Source of the DNA: JAHHTP01 sp964587555 | GTDB taxonomy: Bacteria; Bacillota; Clostridia; Oscillospirales; Ruminococcaceae | Reading direction: 5' to 3' | Length of the DNA stretch: 33,967 nt | NCBI GenBank assembly: GCA_964587555.1 | Contig: CAZPLR010000018.1 | Location: 1 to 33,967 of the forward strand | In this document: piece after piece, positions 15,752 to 25,050 of the stretch | How positions within the stretch are numbered: position 1 is the stretch's first letter | How the letters are laid out: each line of letters opens with the position of its first letter | The notes under the pieces: model-generated | Databases searched by the model: none | Told to the model about the DNA's origin: nothing | Seen by the model: only the letters and a program-made list of their open reading frames with translations | Made by a program: the position numbers and the translations under genes

Positions 15752-18700
15752 TTATGCCATAACTGGATTTTGCGCGTTATCGCCGCTATGCTCGATGCTT
15801 TGGCGGTGATTTTTAAGCGCGGTAGAAAGCATTAGCTTAATGCGGTTGAGCTGGTTTACTTCGCTTGCACCCGGATCATAGTCGACCGCGACGATGTTTG
15901 CCAGCGGGTATTTTTTATGTATCGCCTTGATTACGCCCTTGCCGACCACATGGTTTGGCAGGCAGCCAAACGGCTGGATGCAGACGATGTTTGGCACGCC
16001 GGATTGGATCAGCTCCAGCATTTCGCCGGTCAAGAACCAGCCTTCGCCGTATTGATTTCCGATCGAAAGGAATGGCTGCGCCAGACTGGCGATATGGGAG
16101 ATCGACGCGGTCGGATGGAAGCGCTTGCTCTTTTCCAGCGCGCTGTTGGCGGCTTTTCTGACCCATTCGATCACGCTGATTAGCGCGTTGCCGCTGACTT
16201 CGGCCATCTTGCCTGCGCCGAGATACTGGTGCTTAAAGCCACCGTTGTAGCCGCCGTAGTTGAAAAAGTCGAGGAAGTCCGGAACGGTGACTTCCATTCC
16301 TTCGCGCTCAAGCAGATCGACTAGATGGTTATTTGCAAGCGGCATATATTTTACCAAAATCTCGCCGACGATGCCGACCTTTGGCTTGGTCAGCCCCGGC
16401 ACAAGCGGCAGCGCGTCAAAATCCGCGATAATGCCGCGGCAGATATCCTTGAAATCGCGTAAGCCGGAGTGCTTATCTAACAGCGAATCGACGCAGCGTT
16501 TGCGCCATTTATCGTGCATCAGGTTGGCGCTGCCCTTGACTAACTCGTATGGACGGACGCGGTAGACGCATTTCATCATCAGATCGCCGTAGACGACCGC
16601 TTTTGCGGCGGCAACGATCATCGGAAGGCTCAGACGGAAGCCCGGATTGGTTTCCATCTTATTCAAATTCAGCGAGATAACCGGTATGTGGGCAAGGTTT
16701 GCTTTCTCAAGCGCGCGCCGAATAAAGGCGCAGTAGTTGGATGCGCGGCAACAGCCTCCCGTCTGGGTCATCAGCACCGCCAGATGATCGGTATCGTAGC
16801 GCCCAGAGGTTACAGCCTCCATAATTTGCCCAACGACGATCGTAGACGGGTAGCAAGCGTCATTGTTGACATATTTCAATCCGGCGTCGATCGCTGTGCG
16901 GTTATCGTTGTCCAACAGCAATAGGTTATAGCCGAAGCGGGAGAACAGCGGCTGTAGGAGGTCGAAATGGAACGGCGACATCTGCGGCGCTAAGATTGTG
17001 TATTTCTGACGGTACATTTCCTTTGTGAAGATGCTGCGGTGATAGCCGTCAAACTGCTTGGTTGCGTGGATGTGGTGCAACTCGCGCAGATTCATCGCTG
17101 CAAGCAGCGAGCGGATGCGAATGCGCGCTGCGCCGAGGTTATTGACCTCATCGATTTTCAGGACGGTATAAAGCTTGTTGTTCTTCTCTAAAATTTCGGC
17201 AACCTGATCGGTCGTGACCGCGTCGAGGCCGCAGCCGAACGAGTTGAGCTGGATCAGCTCTAAATCCTCATGACGGGAAACATATTCTGCCGCGGTGTAG
17301 AGTCTGGTGTGATAAACCCACTGGTCGTTGACGCGCAGCGTGTTAGCCAGCTCGAAATCAGGGGTCAGGCTATCCTCGGTCAGTACTGCCAGACCGTAGG
17401 AGGTAATCAGCTCCGGAATTCCGTGATTCACCTCTGGATCGATGTGGTACGGTCGTCCGGCTAAAACAATGCCGTGCGCGTTATGCTCCTTCATCCACTG
17501 CTGCGCCTTTGTGCCAGCCTTTTTAATATCCTCCTTTGCCCTGCGCATCTCCTCCCACGCCTCGTGAACAGCGACATAGGTTTCCGACTCCGGAATATGG
17601 AATTCCTTGCGGCATATATCGGCAAGACGCTTTGCAGCGGTTTTTTCATCGGCAAGCGATAAGAACGGATGAATGAAGTTTACCTTTCCGTCTGCGATGT
17701 CCTCGATGTTATTTTGAATATTCTCCGGATAGGAGATGACCATCGGACAGTTGAAGTTATTCTGCGCGCTCACCTTCTCCTTGTATTCGTAAAATACGCT
17801 TGGGTAGAAGATGGTATGGATCCCCTGCTTGATCAGCCACTGGACATGACCGTGAGAAAGCTTTGCCGGATAGCATTCGCTTTCGGACGGGATCGAGTCC
17901 ATTCCGTATTCGTAAAGCCGACGGGAGGAAAACGGTGAAAGCCGGACCGCAAAGCCGAGCTTGGTGAAGAAGGTTGCCCAGAACGGGTAATTTTCGTAGA
18001 TATTTAGGCAGCGTGGAATGCCGATCTCGCCGCGCGGCGGATTTTCCAAAACAGGGTAGTCAAAGATGCGCTCGAGCTTGTAGGCGACAACGTTTGGAAT
18101 CTCCTCGCGGCGTTTTGCTGCGCCGAACGCCTTTTCGCAGCGGTTCCCGGACACATACCGCCTCCCGTCGGAAAACTGGTTGATCGTGAGCATACAGTGG
18201 TTCTGGCAGCCTTGGCAGCGGGTGCTCTTGGTGGTATAAGCAAACGAAACGATTTCGTCGAAAGAAAGCATTGTGCTTTCCTGCCCGGTATAACGCTCCT
18301 TTGCAATCAGCGCCGCGCCGAACGCACCCATAAGCCCGGAGATATCCGGGCAGATGACCTCTGCGCCCGCAATCTGTTCCAGCGCGCGCAGCACAGCCTC
18401 GTTGTAGAAAGTACCGCCCTGTACAATGATGTGACTGCCCAGATCGGAAATATCGGTCAGTTTGATGACCTTAAACAGCGCGTTTTTGATAACGCTGTAT
18501 GCAAGCCCGGCGGAGATGTCCGATACGGTCGCACCCTCTTTCTGCGCCTGCTTAACGTTGGAGTTCATAAAAACAGTGCAGCGTGTGCCCAAGTCAATCG
18601 GATGGGCGGCAAACAACGCTTCTTTGGAGAATTCGGCGGCGGTAAGCCCTAAGGATCCGGCAAAATTCTCGATGAACGAGCCGCACCCGGAGGAACAGGA

Positions 18701-20044
18701 CTCGTTGAGCATGATATTGTCAACCGATTGATTTTTGATCTTGATGCACTTCATATCCTGCCCGCCGATATCCAGAACACAGTCAACCTGCGGGTCGAAA
18801 AATGCTGCGGCGTAATAGTGGGCAATGGTTTCAACCTCGCCTTCCTCCAACTGGAACGCGGATTTTAACAGCGCTTCGCCATAGCCGGTGGAACAGCTGC
18901 GGCGTATTTTCGCGTCTTTTGGAAGCTTTTCCTTTAATTCGCCGATCGCGCGCATTGAGGTCTTGACCGGAGAGCCGTTATTATTCGAGTAAAAGCTATA
19001 GAGCAGCTCACCGCGTTCACCGATCAGCACAAGCTTTGTGGTAGTCGATCCGGCGTCGATGCCAAGAAAACAGTCGCCCTTATAGTTTTCCAAATCTGCA
19101 CGCAGGACGCGATGCGCACCGTGACGCGCTTGGAAGGCCGCATATTCCTGCTGGTTTGCGAATAGCGGCGGCAGACGCTTTAACTCAAAGCTCATCGTAA
19201 TGCCGTCGGTCAGACGGCTGATTAGATCTTCAGCCGCAAATTCCTGCATTTCTCTGCGCTCCAATTCGGACTTGGCATGGAGCGCCGCGCCGATAGCGGC
19301 AAACAGATGGGAATTTTCCGGATCGATAATCTCGTCCGGTTTTAGACGCAGCGTACGGACGAAAGCCGCCTTCAGCTCCGTTAGGAAGTGGAGTGGCCCA
19401 CCTAAGAAAGCGACATGACCGCGGATTGGCTTACCGCAGGCTAATCCGCTGATGGTCTGGTTGACCACCGCCTGAAAGATGGAGGCAGAGAGATCCTCGA
19501 CCGTCGCGCCCTCGTTGATTAGCGGCTGGATATCGGTTTTGGCGAAAACGCCGCACCGTGCGGCGATCGGATAGATGACCTTGTAGTTTTTCGCGTAGGC
19601 GTTCAAGCCGGAAGCGTCGGTTTGCAGCAGGGAAGCCATCTGGTCGATAAAAGAGCCGGTGCCTCCGGCGCACACGCCGTTCATACGCTGCTCTAAGCCG
19701 CCGGTGAAGTAGATGATCTTTGCATCCTCGCCTCCAAGTTCGATGGCGACGTCGGTCTGCGGCGCGGAGTTTTCCAACGCCGTGGCGACAGCGACAACCT
19801 CCTGCACAAAATCTATCCCCAAGGCCTTGCCAAGGTTGATGCTGCCGCTGCCGGTAATCATCGGGAACATTGAAAACGCGCCGATTGACTCCTTTGCCTC
19901 TGATAAAAGCGCGGCTAGGGTTTCTTGGATGTGCGCCAAATGTCTGCGGTACTGTGCGTAAACGATTTGATTGTTTTGATCTAAAACGGCAAGTTTCACC
20001 GTGGTGGAACCGATATCGATTCCTGCAAAATAAGTAGTGCGCAT
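15752..20044 (-). CDS. Giant acyl-CoA dehydratase activase-related protein (tandem BadF/BadG/HgdC ATPases, DUF2229)
   Basis: This 1430-aa protein has two ASKHA ATPase modules. The first (about 5-260) starts GIDIGSTTVKLAV and has C125 in GVCAGGTGSF and C164 in ARCGVF; the second (about 325-585) starts GIDAGSTTTKLVL and has C450 and C489 in matching places. In HgdC-type activases these cysteines hold a [4Fe-4S] cluster between two subunits, so a single chain could hold a pseudo-dimer. A cluster C610, C613, C617 and C636 follows, then a DUF2229 region (about 665-890) and a C-terminal dehydratase-subunit-like region rich in cysteines (CYPS, GGCCRASNYC, FGCLPNH). The size fits a known but functionally obscure family. 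ATG follows AGAAGGA. ATP-driven low-potential electron transfer is inferred; no dehydratase partner is adjacent. Confidence 0.92.
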   Translation of the reverse strand: MRTTYFAGIDIGSTTVKLAVLDQNNQIVYAQYRRHLAHIQETLAALLSEAKESIGAFSMFPMITGSGSINLGKALGIDFVQEVVAVATALENSAPQTDVAIELGGEDAKIIYFTGGLEQRMNGVCAGGTGSFIDQMASLLQTDASGLNAYAKNYKVIYPIAARCGVFAKTDIQPLINEGATVEDLSASIFQAVVNQTISGLACGKPIRGHVAFLGGPLHFLTELKAAFVRTLRLKPDEIIDPENSHLFAAIGAALHAKSELERREMQEFAAEDLISRLTDGITMSFELKRLPPLFANQQEYAAFQARHGAHRVLRADLENYKGDCFLGIDAGSTTTKLVLIGERGELLYSFYSNNNGSPVKTSMRAIGELKEKLPKDAKIRRSCSTGYGEALLKSAFQLEEGEVETIAHYYAAAFFDPQVDCVLDIGGQDMKCIKIKNQSVDNIMLNESCSSGCGSFIENFAGSLGLTAAEFSKEALFAAHPIDLGTRCTVFMNSNVKQAQKEGATVSDISAGLAYSVIKNALFKVIKLTDISDLGSHIIVQGGTFYNEAVLRALEQIAGAEVICPDISGLMGAFGAALIAKERYTGQESTMLSFDEIVSFAYTTKSTRCQGCQNHCMLTINQFSDGRRYVSGNRCEKAFGAAKRREEIPNVVAYKLERIFDYPVLENPPRGEIGIPRCLNIYENYPFWATFFTKLGFAVRLSPFSSRRLYEYGMDSIPSESECYPAKLSHGHVQWLIKQGIHTIFYPSVFYEYKEKVSAQNNFNCPMVISYPENIQNNIEDIADGKVNFIHPFLSLADEKTAAKRLADICRKEFHIPESETYVAVHEAWEEMRRAKEDIKKAGTKAQQWMKEHNAHGIVLAGRPYHIDPEVNHGIPELITSYGLAVLTEDSLTPDFELANTLRVNDQWVYHTRLYTAAEYVSRHEDLELIQLNSFGCGLDAVTTDQVAEILEKNNKLYTVLKIDEVNNLGAARIRIRSLLAAMNLRELHHIHATKQFDGYHRSIFTKEMYRQKYTILAPQMSPFHFDLLQPLFSRFGYNLLLLDNDNRTAIDAGLKYVNNDACYPSTIVVGQIMEAVTSGRYDTDHLAVLMTQTGGCCRASNYCAFIRRALEKANLAHIPVISLNLNKMETNPGFRLSLPMIVAAAKAVVYGDLMMKCVYRVRPYELVKGSANLMHDKWRKRCVDSLLDKHSGLRDFKDICRGIIADFDALPLVPGLTKPKVGIVGEILVKYMPLANNHLVDLLEREGMEVTVPDFLDFFNYGGYNGGFKHQYLGAGKMAEVSGNALISVIEWVRKAANSALEKSKRFHPTASISHIASLAQPFLSIGNQYGEGWFLTGEMLELIQSGVPNIVCIQPFGCLPNHVVGKGVIKAIHKKYPLANIVAVDYDPGASEVNQLNRIKLMLSTALKNHRQSIEHSGDNAQNPVMA

Positions 20045-20148
20045 GAAAAATCCTTCTATATTGCCTATCCGGTTTTTACACGGATATGACGATACCTGCC
20101 GCTTGGATGAAAGCGACAGGACCTAAATGGGAAAATGAATATCTATAC

Positions 20149-20724
20149 CTACTCTTTTCCGCTGAGCTTATTTTTCTTGGTCGTGCGAACCTTAACGGTG
20201 TAGGCGGTGATCCAAATATTGGAAATACCCTCGACGATTAAAGCCGCCGCTAAGATGAGCTGCGGGGAAAGATTTTGGATTTGATGCGAAATGATGACAA
20301 ATAAGCCGCACAACGCCAGCAGCGCCGCAGTGGCTAAGATCGCGCCCCAGCCGTCGATACCGAAACGCTTGGCGTCAAATGCGGTTTGCAGCTTGAGCAA
20401 TCCGTCCACTAAGATATATACGCCGATAATGATAGGAAAAATACTCATGATAGCGGTGGGCGTGCAAACCGCGCATAGCCCTAAGATAATGGATAGGATT
20501 CCGATGGCGAAATCAAATTGGAAGGCAAGCCGGTACATATCATTGGAGTAATATCCCAAGAGCTTTGCTGCGCCAGTGATTAAGAACAAGCCGCCCCATA
20601 AATATTTCTGAAAATCAACGCTTGCGTCCTGCACGATCAAAAATACGATCCCAGCGGCGGACAACAAGGATGCTACAATGATATTGATGATTTTCGCCTG
20701 TTTAACGATCTCCAGCTTTTTCAT
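20149..20724 (-). CDS. DUF308/HdeD-like six-helix membrane protein
   Basis: A 191-aa hydrophobic protein with about six membrane helices (roughly 12-32, 41-60, 66-89, 91-112, 125-146, 155-176) in paired repeats, as in the HdeD/DUF308 family, and a basic cytoplasmic tail rich in K/R. The second repeat carries IIIGVYILVDGLLKL, a typical family line. In E. coli HdeD relates to acid resistance, but most members have no known function. The frame extends to 20871, yet ATG 20724 with GGAAAGGA fits better. It is 76 bases after the FMN reductase gene and may be the last gene of the acyl-chain operon. The 104 bases to the next gene hold only a weak hairpin. Confidence 0.8.
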   Translation of the reverse strand: MKKLEIVKQAKIINIIVASLLSAAGIVFLIVQDASVDFQKYLWGGLFLITGAAKLLGYYSNDMYRLAFQFDFAIGILSIILGLCAVCTPTAIMSIFPIIIGVYILVDGLLKLQTAFDAKRFGIDGWGAILATAALLALCGLFVIISHQIQNLSPQLILAAALIVEGISNIWITAYTVKVRTTKKNKLSGKE

Positions 20725-20800
20725 ATATGATAATTCCTTTCCGTTGCGGCAGACGCTTGAGTTGCAAAACGTCCGCGCAGGTAACAAAGGTGTGGTAGTA

Positions 20801-21535
20801 TTATTCTCTGTCGTTACGTCCGCTTTTTTCCGAACCGGAATGAAGAAAGCGGGATCTTGTGATGATCTCATATGCTTTCGGCGATAACACCGGAGCTTCT
20901 AAGGAGTTATGCGTTTCCATGGTGACGGCTCCAGTCTTACAGTACTCTGTGCCGGCATTCTTCAGATCGCGCAAAAAGTCTTTCAGCCTGCGCTGATCGG
21001 TCAAAGTGCCAAACAGCTCGCCCTGCGGACAAAAGATCGAAAGGAACGATCCCTCGCCGCAGATCAGCTCATACTGCCGGTACAGCGCGTCGAACATTTC
21101 CCCGCGCATGGAAAAGCCGCAGGTAGAAAAAACGCAAAGCTTTTTCTGTGCAAGCGCCGGATCGCGTATCTCATGAAAGAAAGCGTCCTTTTTGCCGACT
21201 CCGCCGAGATATGGACGGGTCAGCGGCAGACAGCGGTCGGTCATATTCTTCATAAGCGCCGGCATCCCAAAAAAGTAAAGCGGAAAGCTTTCGATGATGA
21301 CGTCGGCTTTTTTGATCTCCTTATGGATATCTGCCATATCGTCCTGAATGACGCATCTCCCCGGCGTTTTGTTCCAGCAGCAGAAGCAGCCGCGGCAGGG
21401 AAGAATATGACGCTCCGAAAGATGGACGGTCTTGATCTCTGTACCCTCTGGAAAGCCGGAGCAGAAGGCGTTTGCCAGCACAAGCGTGTTGCTTTTACTG
21501 CCTTTTGGACTGCCGTTGATAAGAAGGACATTCAT
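20801..21535 (-). CDS. NADPH-dependent FMN reductase-like flavodoxin-fold protein
   Basis: A 244-aa flavodoxin-fold oxidoreductase. The FMN phosphate loop is LLINGSPKGSKSNT (4-17), and the conserved cysteine string C47, C50, C52, C53 and C61 (ILPCRGCFCCWNKTPGRCVIQDDM region) is typical of clostridial iron-sulfur-flavoprotein-like and multimeric-reductase relatives. It has a C-terminal extension of about 60 residues relative to a minimal flavodoxin domain. The family reduces FMN, quinones or other small acceptors. The start lies one base after the fabZ stop, with GGAGGA inside fabZ, so it is translated together with the acyl-chain enzymes. Whether it acts on the acyl chain, for example as a reductase, is not known. 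Confidence 0.83.
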   Translation of the reverse strand: MNVLLINGSPKGSKSNTLVLANAFCSGFPEGTEIKTVHLSERHILPCRGCFCCWNKTPGRCVIQDDMADIHKEIKKADVIIESFPLYFFGMPALMKNMTDRCLPLTRPYLGGVGKKDAFFHEIRDPALAQKKLCVFSTCGFSMRGEMFDALYRQYELICGEGSFLSIFCPQGELFGTLTDQRRLKDFLRDLKNAGTEYCKTGAVTMETHNSLEAPVLSPKAYEIITRSRFLHSGSEKSGRNDRE

Positions 21536-21536
21536 T

Positions 21537-21989
21537 TTAAACGGATTCCTCCGCAAAGATGCTCTCTTTCTCGACGGCGGTAAAGAGCATACTGCCTTTT
21601 GCGCGCAGCTTTTCGTCGCAGAAGATTTCGGCGTAAAACTCTGAAAGCGCCGGACTGCTCTTTAAGCAAGTCACGCTGATCTCAAGCTTATCCCCCGGAA
21701 TGACCGGCTTGACAAACTTGAAATCCTTGACTTTTAACAGCACATAAATTTTGCTGTCGTCGTTACTCTCGTTTTCGATCGCCAGCGAGCAAAGCTGAGC
21801 GGCAGATTCGATCAGCAGCACTCCCGGCATGATCGGATATCCCGGCATATGACCGGTGAAATATGGTTCGTTGACCGAAACGCATTTGATTCCCTTGGCG
21901 GATTTGCCCGGAACCAGCTCTGTCACCCGCTCGATCATCTGAAACGGGGGACGCTGGCGAATACGGTCGTTAATCTCTAGCAAATTCAT
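21537..21989 (-). CDS. fabZ: 3-hydroxyacyl-[ACP] dehydratase
   Basis: A 150-aa hot-dog-fold dehydratase that removes water from 3-hydroxyacyl-ACP to give trans-2-enoyl-ACP. RPPFQMIERV at the N-terminus, the catalytic H47 in GHMPGYPIMPGV and E61 in LIESAAQ match FabZ. Length is usual. The ATG overlaps the fabG stop as ATGA, so it is translationally coupled. It is the only dehydratase in the cluster. It could serve fatty-acid synthesis or the specialised ketosynthase encoded upstream; the arrangement favours a joint function with that protein. Confidence 0.93.
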   Translation of the reverse strand: MNLLEINDRIRQRPPFQMIERVTELVPGKSAKGIKCVSVNEPYFTGHMPGYPIMPGVLLIESAAQLCSLAIENESNDDSKIYVLLKVKDFKFVKPVIPGDKLEISVTCLKSSPALSEFYAEIFCDEKLRAKGSMLFTAVEKESIFAEESV

Positions 21990-22723
21990 AGGCTTAACCC
22001 TCCGTCCAAGACGATCGTCTGTCCTGTGACATAGGAAAACTCATCTGAACATAACGCGCAGACCACGTTTGCCACATCCTTGACATCGCCGAATTTTTGC
22101 AGCGGGATCGCCTTCAGATACGCTTCCTTTTGCTCCGGCGGAATATGATCCATCATCTCCGTCTGGATAAAGCCCGGCGCGACTGCGTTGACGCGGATGC
22201 CGAATTGTGCAAGCTCCTTTGCCATGGTCGCGGTCATCGCGTTCACTGCGCCTTTTGTCGCGCTGTAAACGGTCTGCCCCGGAATAGCGAGCATCGAGCT
22301 GACCGAGGACATGTTGATAATGCAGCCCTGACGCTTTTTCATCATTTTCAGCGCCGCCTGCTGTGCGCAATGGAAATAGCCTCCGATGTTGACGTCAAGG
22401 CTTTTGTCCAGCGACTCCTCGGTGAGCATCAGCAGATAACGGTCGTCAACGACGCCGGCGTTATTCACCAGCACATCGACCGAACCTAAGCTCTGCACAA
22501 TCGTGCGAAACATCGCCTTGACTGCCTTTAGGTCGGCGGTGTCGGCTTTGCAGAGGATGGCGTTTTGCCCAATCGCTCTGATCTCCGCGGCGACGCTTTC
22601 CGCCGCCGCATCGTTAGAAATGTAATTGACCGCAATGTCATATCCTTTTTTGGCGAGCGCAATCGCGCAGGCTCTTCCGATCCCGCGGGATGCGCCGGTA
22701 ACTACAGCAACCCCTCTGCTCAT
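21986..22723 (-). CDS. fabG: 3-oxoacyl-[ACP] reductase, SDR family
   Basis: A 245-aa short-chain dehydrogenase reducing 3-oxoacyl-ACP with NADPH. The cofactor motif TGASRGIG is at 9-16, NNAG at 87-90, and the catalytic set is N112, S140, Y153 and K157 in YSATK. The C-terminal VTGQTIVLDGGLSL is typical. ATG overlaps the ketosynthase stop and its own stop overlaps the fabZ start, both as ATGA, so three proteins are made in a coupled chain. No residue appears degraded. Confidence 0.95.
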   Translation of the reverse strand: MSRGVAVVTGASRGIGRACAIALAKKGYDIAVNYISNDAAAESVAAEIRAIGQNAILCKADTADLKAVKAMFRTIVQSLGSVDVLVNNAGVVDDRYLLMLTEESLDKSLDVNIGGYFHCAQQAALKMMKKRQGCIINMSSVSSMLAIPGQTVYSATKGAVNAMTATMAKELAQFGIRVNAVAPGFIQTEMMDHIPPEQKEAYLKAIPLQKFGDVKDVANVVCALCSDEFSYVTGQTIVLDGGLSL

Positions 22724-24924
22724 ACGCCCACCTGCCTTAATACGACGGCGGTAAAGCTGCCGCAGCCCGCTGCGATAATGAGTACGGCCTTTGCGCCTTC
22801 ATCTGCGACGGCCTTTGCCGCCTCGATTACAGCCATGCTGCCGGATGCCGCACGGCAGTCGCCGGTTTTTTCAATAAGCTCAACCATCCTCGCGTTCGGC
22901 GCAAGGGCGGAGAGAATTTCGGCTTCTTCCTGTGGCGCGTGGACGCTGCCTTTGCAGCCAAAGCTTAGAACAATATCCTGCGGCGCGACGTCCGCCATCA
23001 GATATGCCTTCCGGATCGCTTCTTTCAGCGCCGCTGTTTCGCCCTCAGGTTTGGCACAGTGGGTGCAGCCAAAGCCGGCAAGCTCTGCAAGCGGCTTTGC
23101 GCTGCGCTTTTGTGCGCTTTCCTTTGTTTCTAAGGCAAGACAGGCACTGGCTTCGCCGAGGATGTAGTCGCCGGCAAGCCCCATGCGGGAGTAAAGTTCG
23201 GTGATATTCTTGGAATTTTCATCTGTTCCGGCGGTGAGGATGAAATCCTCGTTTCCTTTTTGCAGCACCTCATAAGCATAGCTTAAAGCCTGTAAACCCG
23301 CCTGCGCGCCGTTTGCGATAGTGGCGCAGTAGCCCTTTGCTTTGGTAAAGATCGAAAGATATCCGCCGGCGGCGTTATAAACGGTGTTTGGGAAGGAGAA
23401 TGCGCTTCCTGCCGCAGTACCCTTTTCGCAGACAGTCTGCTGGAAGGTCGTGATCTCGGTCGCAGGGCCGTCGGCAGTGCCGATAATAATGCCCGCCCTT
23501 GTTTCGTTTTCCGGCGTGATTTCAAGCCCCGCGTCCTTTAGCGCATCGATACCGGAGATCAGTTGAAGCTGGCTAAAACGATCCAGCTTGCGGTAGAAGC
23601 CCATCTTAACGCCGCGTTCGTTCAGCGCGTTGTTGTCAAGCGGCGCGTAAACGCTGCTCTCTCCATCTGCGCTGGAGCAAATGCTGCCTGCGCCGGTAAT
23701 ATAAACCGCTTTTTTCGGCGAATCCGGCACTTCATGCACCAGCTTAGAAAAGATGATGCTCGCATCGGTGCCGCCAAAGGCAAAGGAGTTGGACATCGCG
23801 GTATTAACCTGCTTGACGCGCGGCGTGTTTGCAACAAAGTCGATTTCGCCCGCTTTTTCTGCAAGAGCGGTCAAATCCTCATCGGAATAGCCGATGGTCG
23901 GCGGGATCAGGTTTTCGCTGAGCGTTTTGACCGTGATAACCGCCTCAATAGCGCCCGCCGCGCCCAAACAGTGTCCTGTCATTGATTTGGTGGAGCTGAC
24001 CGAAAGACCGCAGCCATCGAACATCGTATGAATCGATAAAAATTCGGCGATGTCATTTTTTGCAGTGCCGGTGCCGTGCGCGTTGATGTATGCGATCTCG
24101 TCTGGGCGGATCTGCGCGCATGCCATCGCCTTTTTGATCGCGTTCATTTGCCCCTCGCCCTGTGGATGCGGAGCGGTGATATGGTATGCGTCGGAGGTCA
24201 CACCGTAGCCAGACACCTCGCAGTAGATCTGCGCGCCGCGCTTTTTTGCGTGTTCGTAGTCCTCAACGACCAAAATGCCGGCGCCTTCACCCAAGGTGAT
24301 GCCGTTGCTCTTGTTGAGCGGGGAGCAGGCTTCTTCAGAAAGCGCATGCAGTGCGTTGAATCCGGAATAGGCAAGCGATGAAAACGCGTCGGTGCCGCCC
24401 GCTAAAAATATCTCGCCCTCGCCGGAGCAGATCAGATCGCAGGCGTGGGCAATGCTCATGGTACCCGCCGCGCAGGCGTTTACAATATTGGAGGTGACGC
24501 CGTTTAACCCAAGGTAAGCGGCGGCAGAATTTGCTATCGATGAGGCGGAAAGCTTTTTCACATCAGCGTTATCCTCGTTTCCTTCCCTCTGTGCGGTATA
24601 GAAACGGTCAATGCTGACGACTCCGCCGACGCAGCTCCCGATAACGATGCCGGCCTTTTTGATATCCTCCTTCGGCAGAGAAGCGTCGGTGATCGCCTCT
24701 TGTGCCGCCTGAATGCAGAGCCTTACGGAGCGATCATATTCCGGCGCAGGAAGCGTTTCGCAATGTACCTCGCCGCCAAGGTGGGAGATACAGCCTTCGG
24801 TGTTGACCGATGTGACCGGCGCGATGCCGGATCTGCCGTGGATCAGGTTGTCCCAGCATTCGTTTGTATGGTTTCCGACTGGGCAGATTAACCCTAAGCC
24901 GGTGATAACACATCTTTTTTTCAT
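22720..24924 (-). CDS. Fused double ketosynthase: active KS plus inactive KS (chain-length-factor-like)
   Basis: A 734-aa protein made of two beta-ketoacyl synthase folds. The first half (1-400) is FabF-like with C151 in NACAAGT, H283 in NAHGTGT and H318 in SMTGHCLGAAG, plus K313, all intact. The second half (about 405-734) restarts with VYITGAGSICSS but the cysteine position is alanine (A540 in ANGAQAG), the first histidine is lost (SFGCKGS, about 654-660) and the second is aspartate (D689 in KTGDC). The second half is thus a non-catalytic partner, like a chain-length factor of type II polyketide systems or the KS-CLF pair of PUFA synthases. A condensing role with ACP is expected. The start codon follows AAAGGAACG at rather long spacing. 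Stop overlaps fabG. Confidence 0.9.
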   Translation of the reverse strand: MKKRCVITGLGLICPVGNHTNECWDNLIHGRSGIAPVTSVNTEGCISHLGGEVHCETLPAPEYDRSVRLCIQAAQEAITDASLPKEDIKKAGIVIGSCVGGVVSIDRFYTAQREGNEDNADVKKLSASSIANSAAAYLGLNGVTSNIVNACAAGTMSIAHACDLICSGEGEIFLAGGTDAFSSLAYSGFNALHALSEEACSPLNKSNGITLGEGAGILVVEDYEHAKKRGAQIYCEVSGYGVTSDAYHITAPHPQGEGQMNAIKKAMACAQIRPDEIAYINAHGTGTAKNDIAEFLSIHTMFDGCGLSVSSTKSMTGHCLGAAGAIEAVITVKTLSENLIPPTIGYSDEDLTALAEKAGEIDFVANTPRVKQVNTAMSNSFAFGGTDASIIFSKLVHEVPDSPKKAVYITGAGSICSSADGESSVYAPLDNNALNERGVKMGFYRKLDRFSQLQLISGIDALKDAGLEITPENETRAGIIIGTADGPATEITTFQQTVCEKGTAAGSAFSFPNTVYNAAGGYLSIFTKAKGYCATIANGAQAGLQALSYAYEVLQKGNEDFILTAGTDENSKNITELYSRMGLAGDYILGEASACLALETKESAQKRSAKPLAELAGFGCTHCAKPEGETAALKEAIRKAYLMADVAPQDIVLSFGCKGSVHAPQEEAEILSALAPNARMVELIEKTGDCRAASGSMAVIEAAKAVADEGAKAVLIIAAGCGSFTAVVLRQVGV

Positions 24925-25012
24925 AGAAAAGTGACGTTCCTTTCAAAGGGTCTTGAAACGGTAAAGCAGCCGCTTGATTTGCGTTTGCTTCACATAAAGC
25001 GAAAACAGAAAC

Positions 25013-25040
25013 AGCGGCGCGCGTCGCTGTGCGCGCCGCT
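25013..25040 (-). terminator. GC-rich stem-loop between the ACP and double-ketosynthase genes
   Basis: AGCGGCGCGC (25013-25022) pairs perfectly with GCGCGCCGCT (25031-25040) around an eight-base loop. On minus it follows the ACP stop by about ten bases and is followed by GTTTCTGTTTT. It may be a partial terminator or an mRNA-stabilising element raising ACP over ketosynthase levels. Which of these applies cannot be read from the sequence. Confidence 0.6.
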
Positions 25041-25050
25041 TAAAAGGCTT

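Noticed and set aside
20095..20120. CCTGCCGCTT/AAGCGACAGG hairpin as a terminator after the DUF308-like gene.
   Set aside because: One mismatch in the stem and no T-run on the minus strand; too weak to call.
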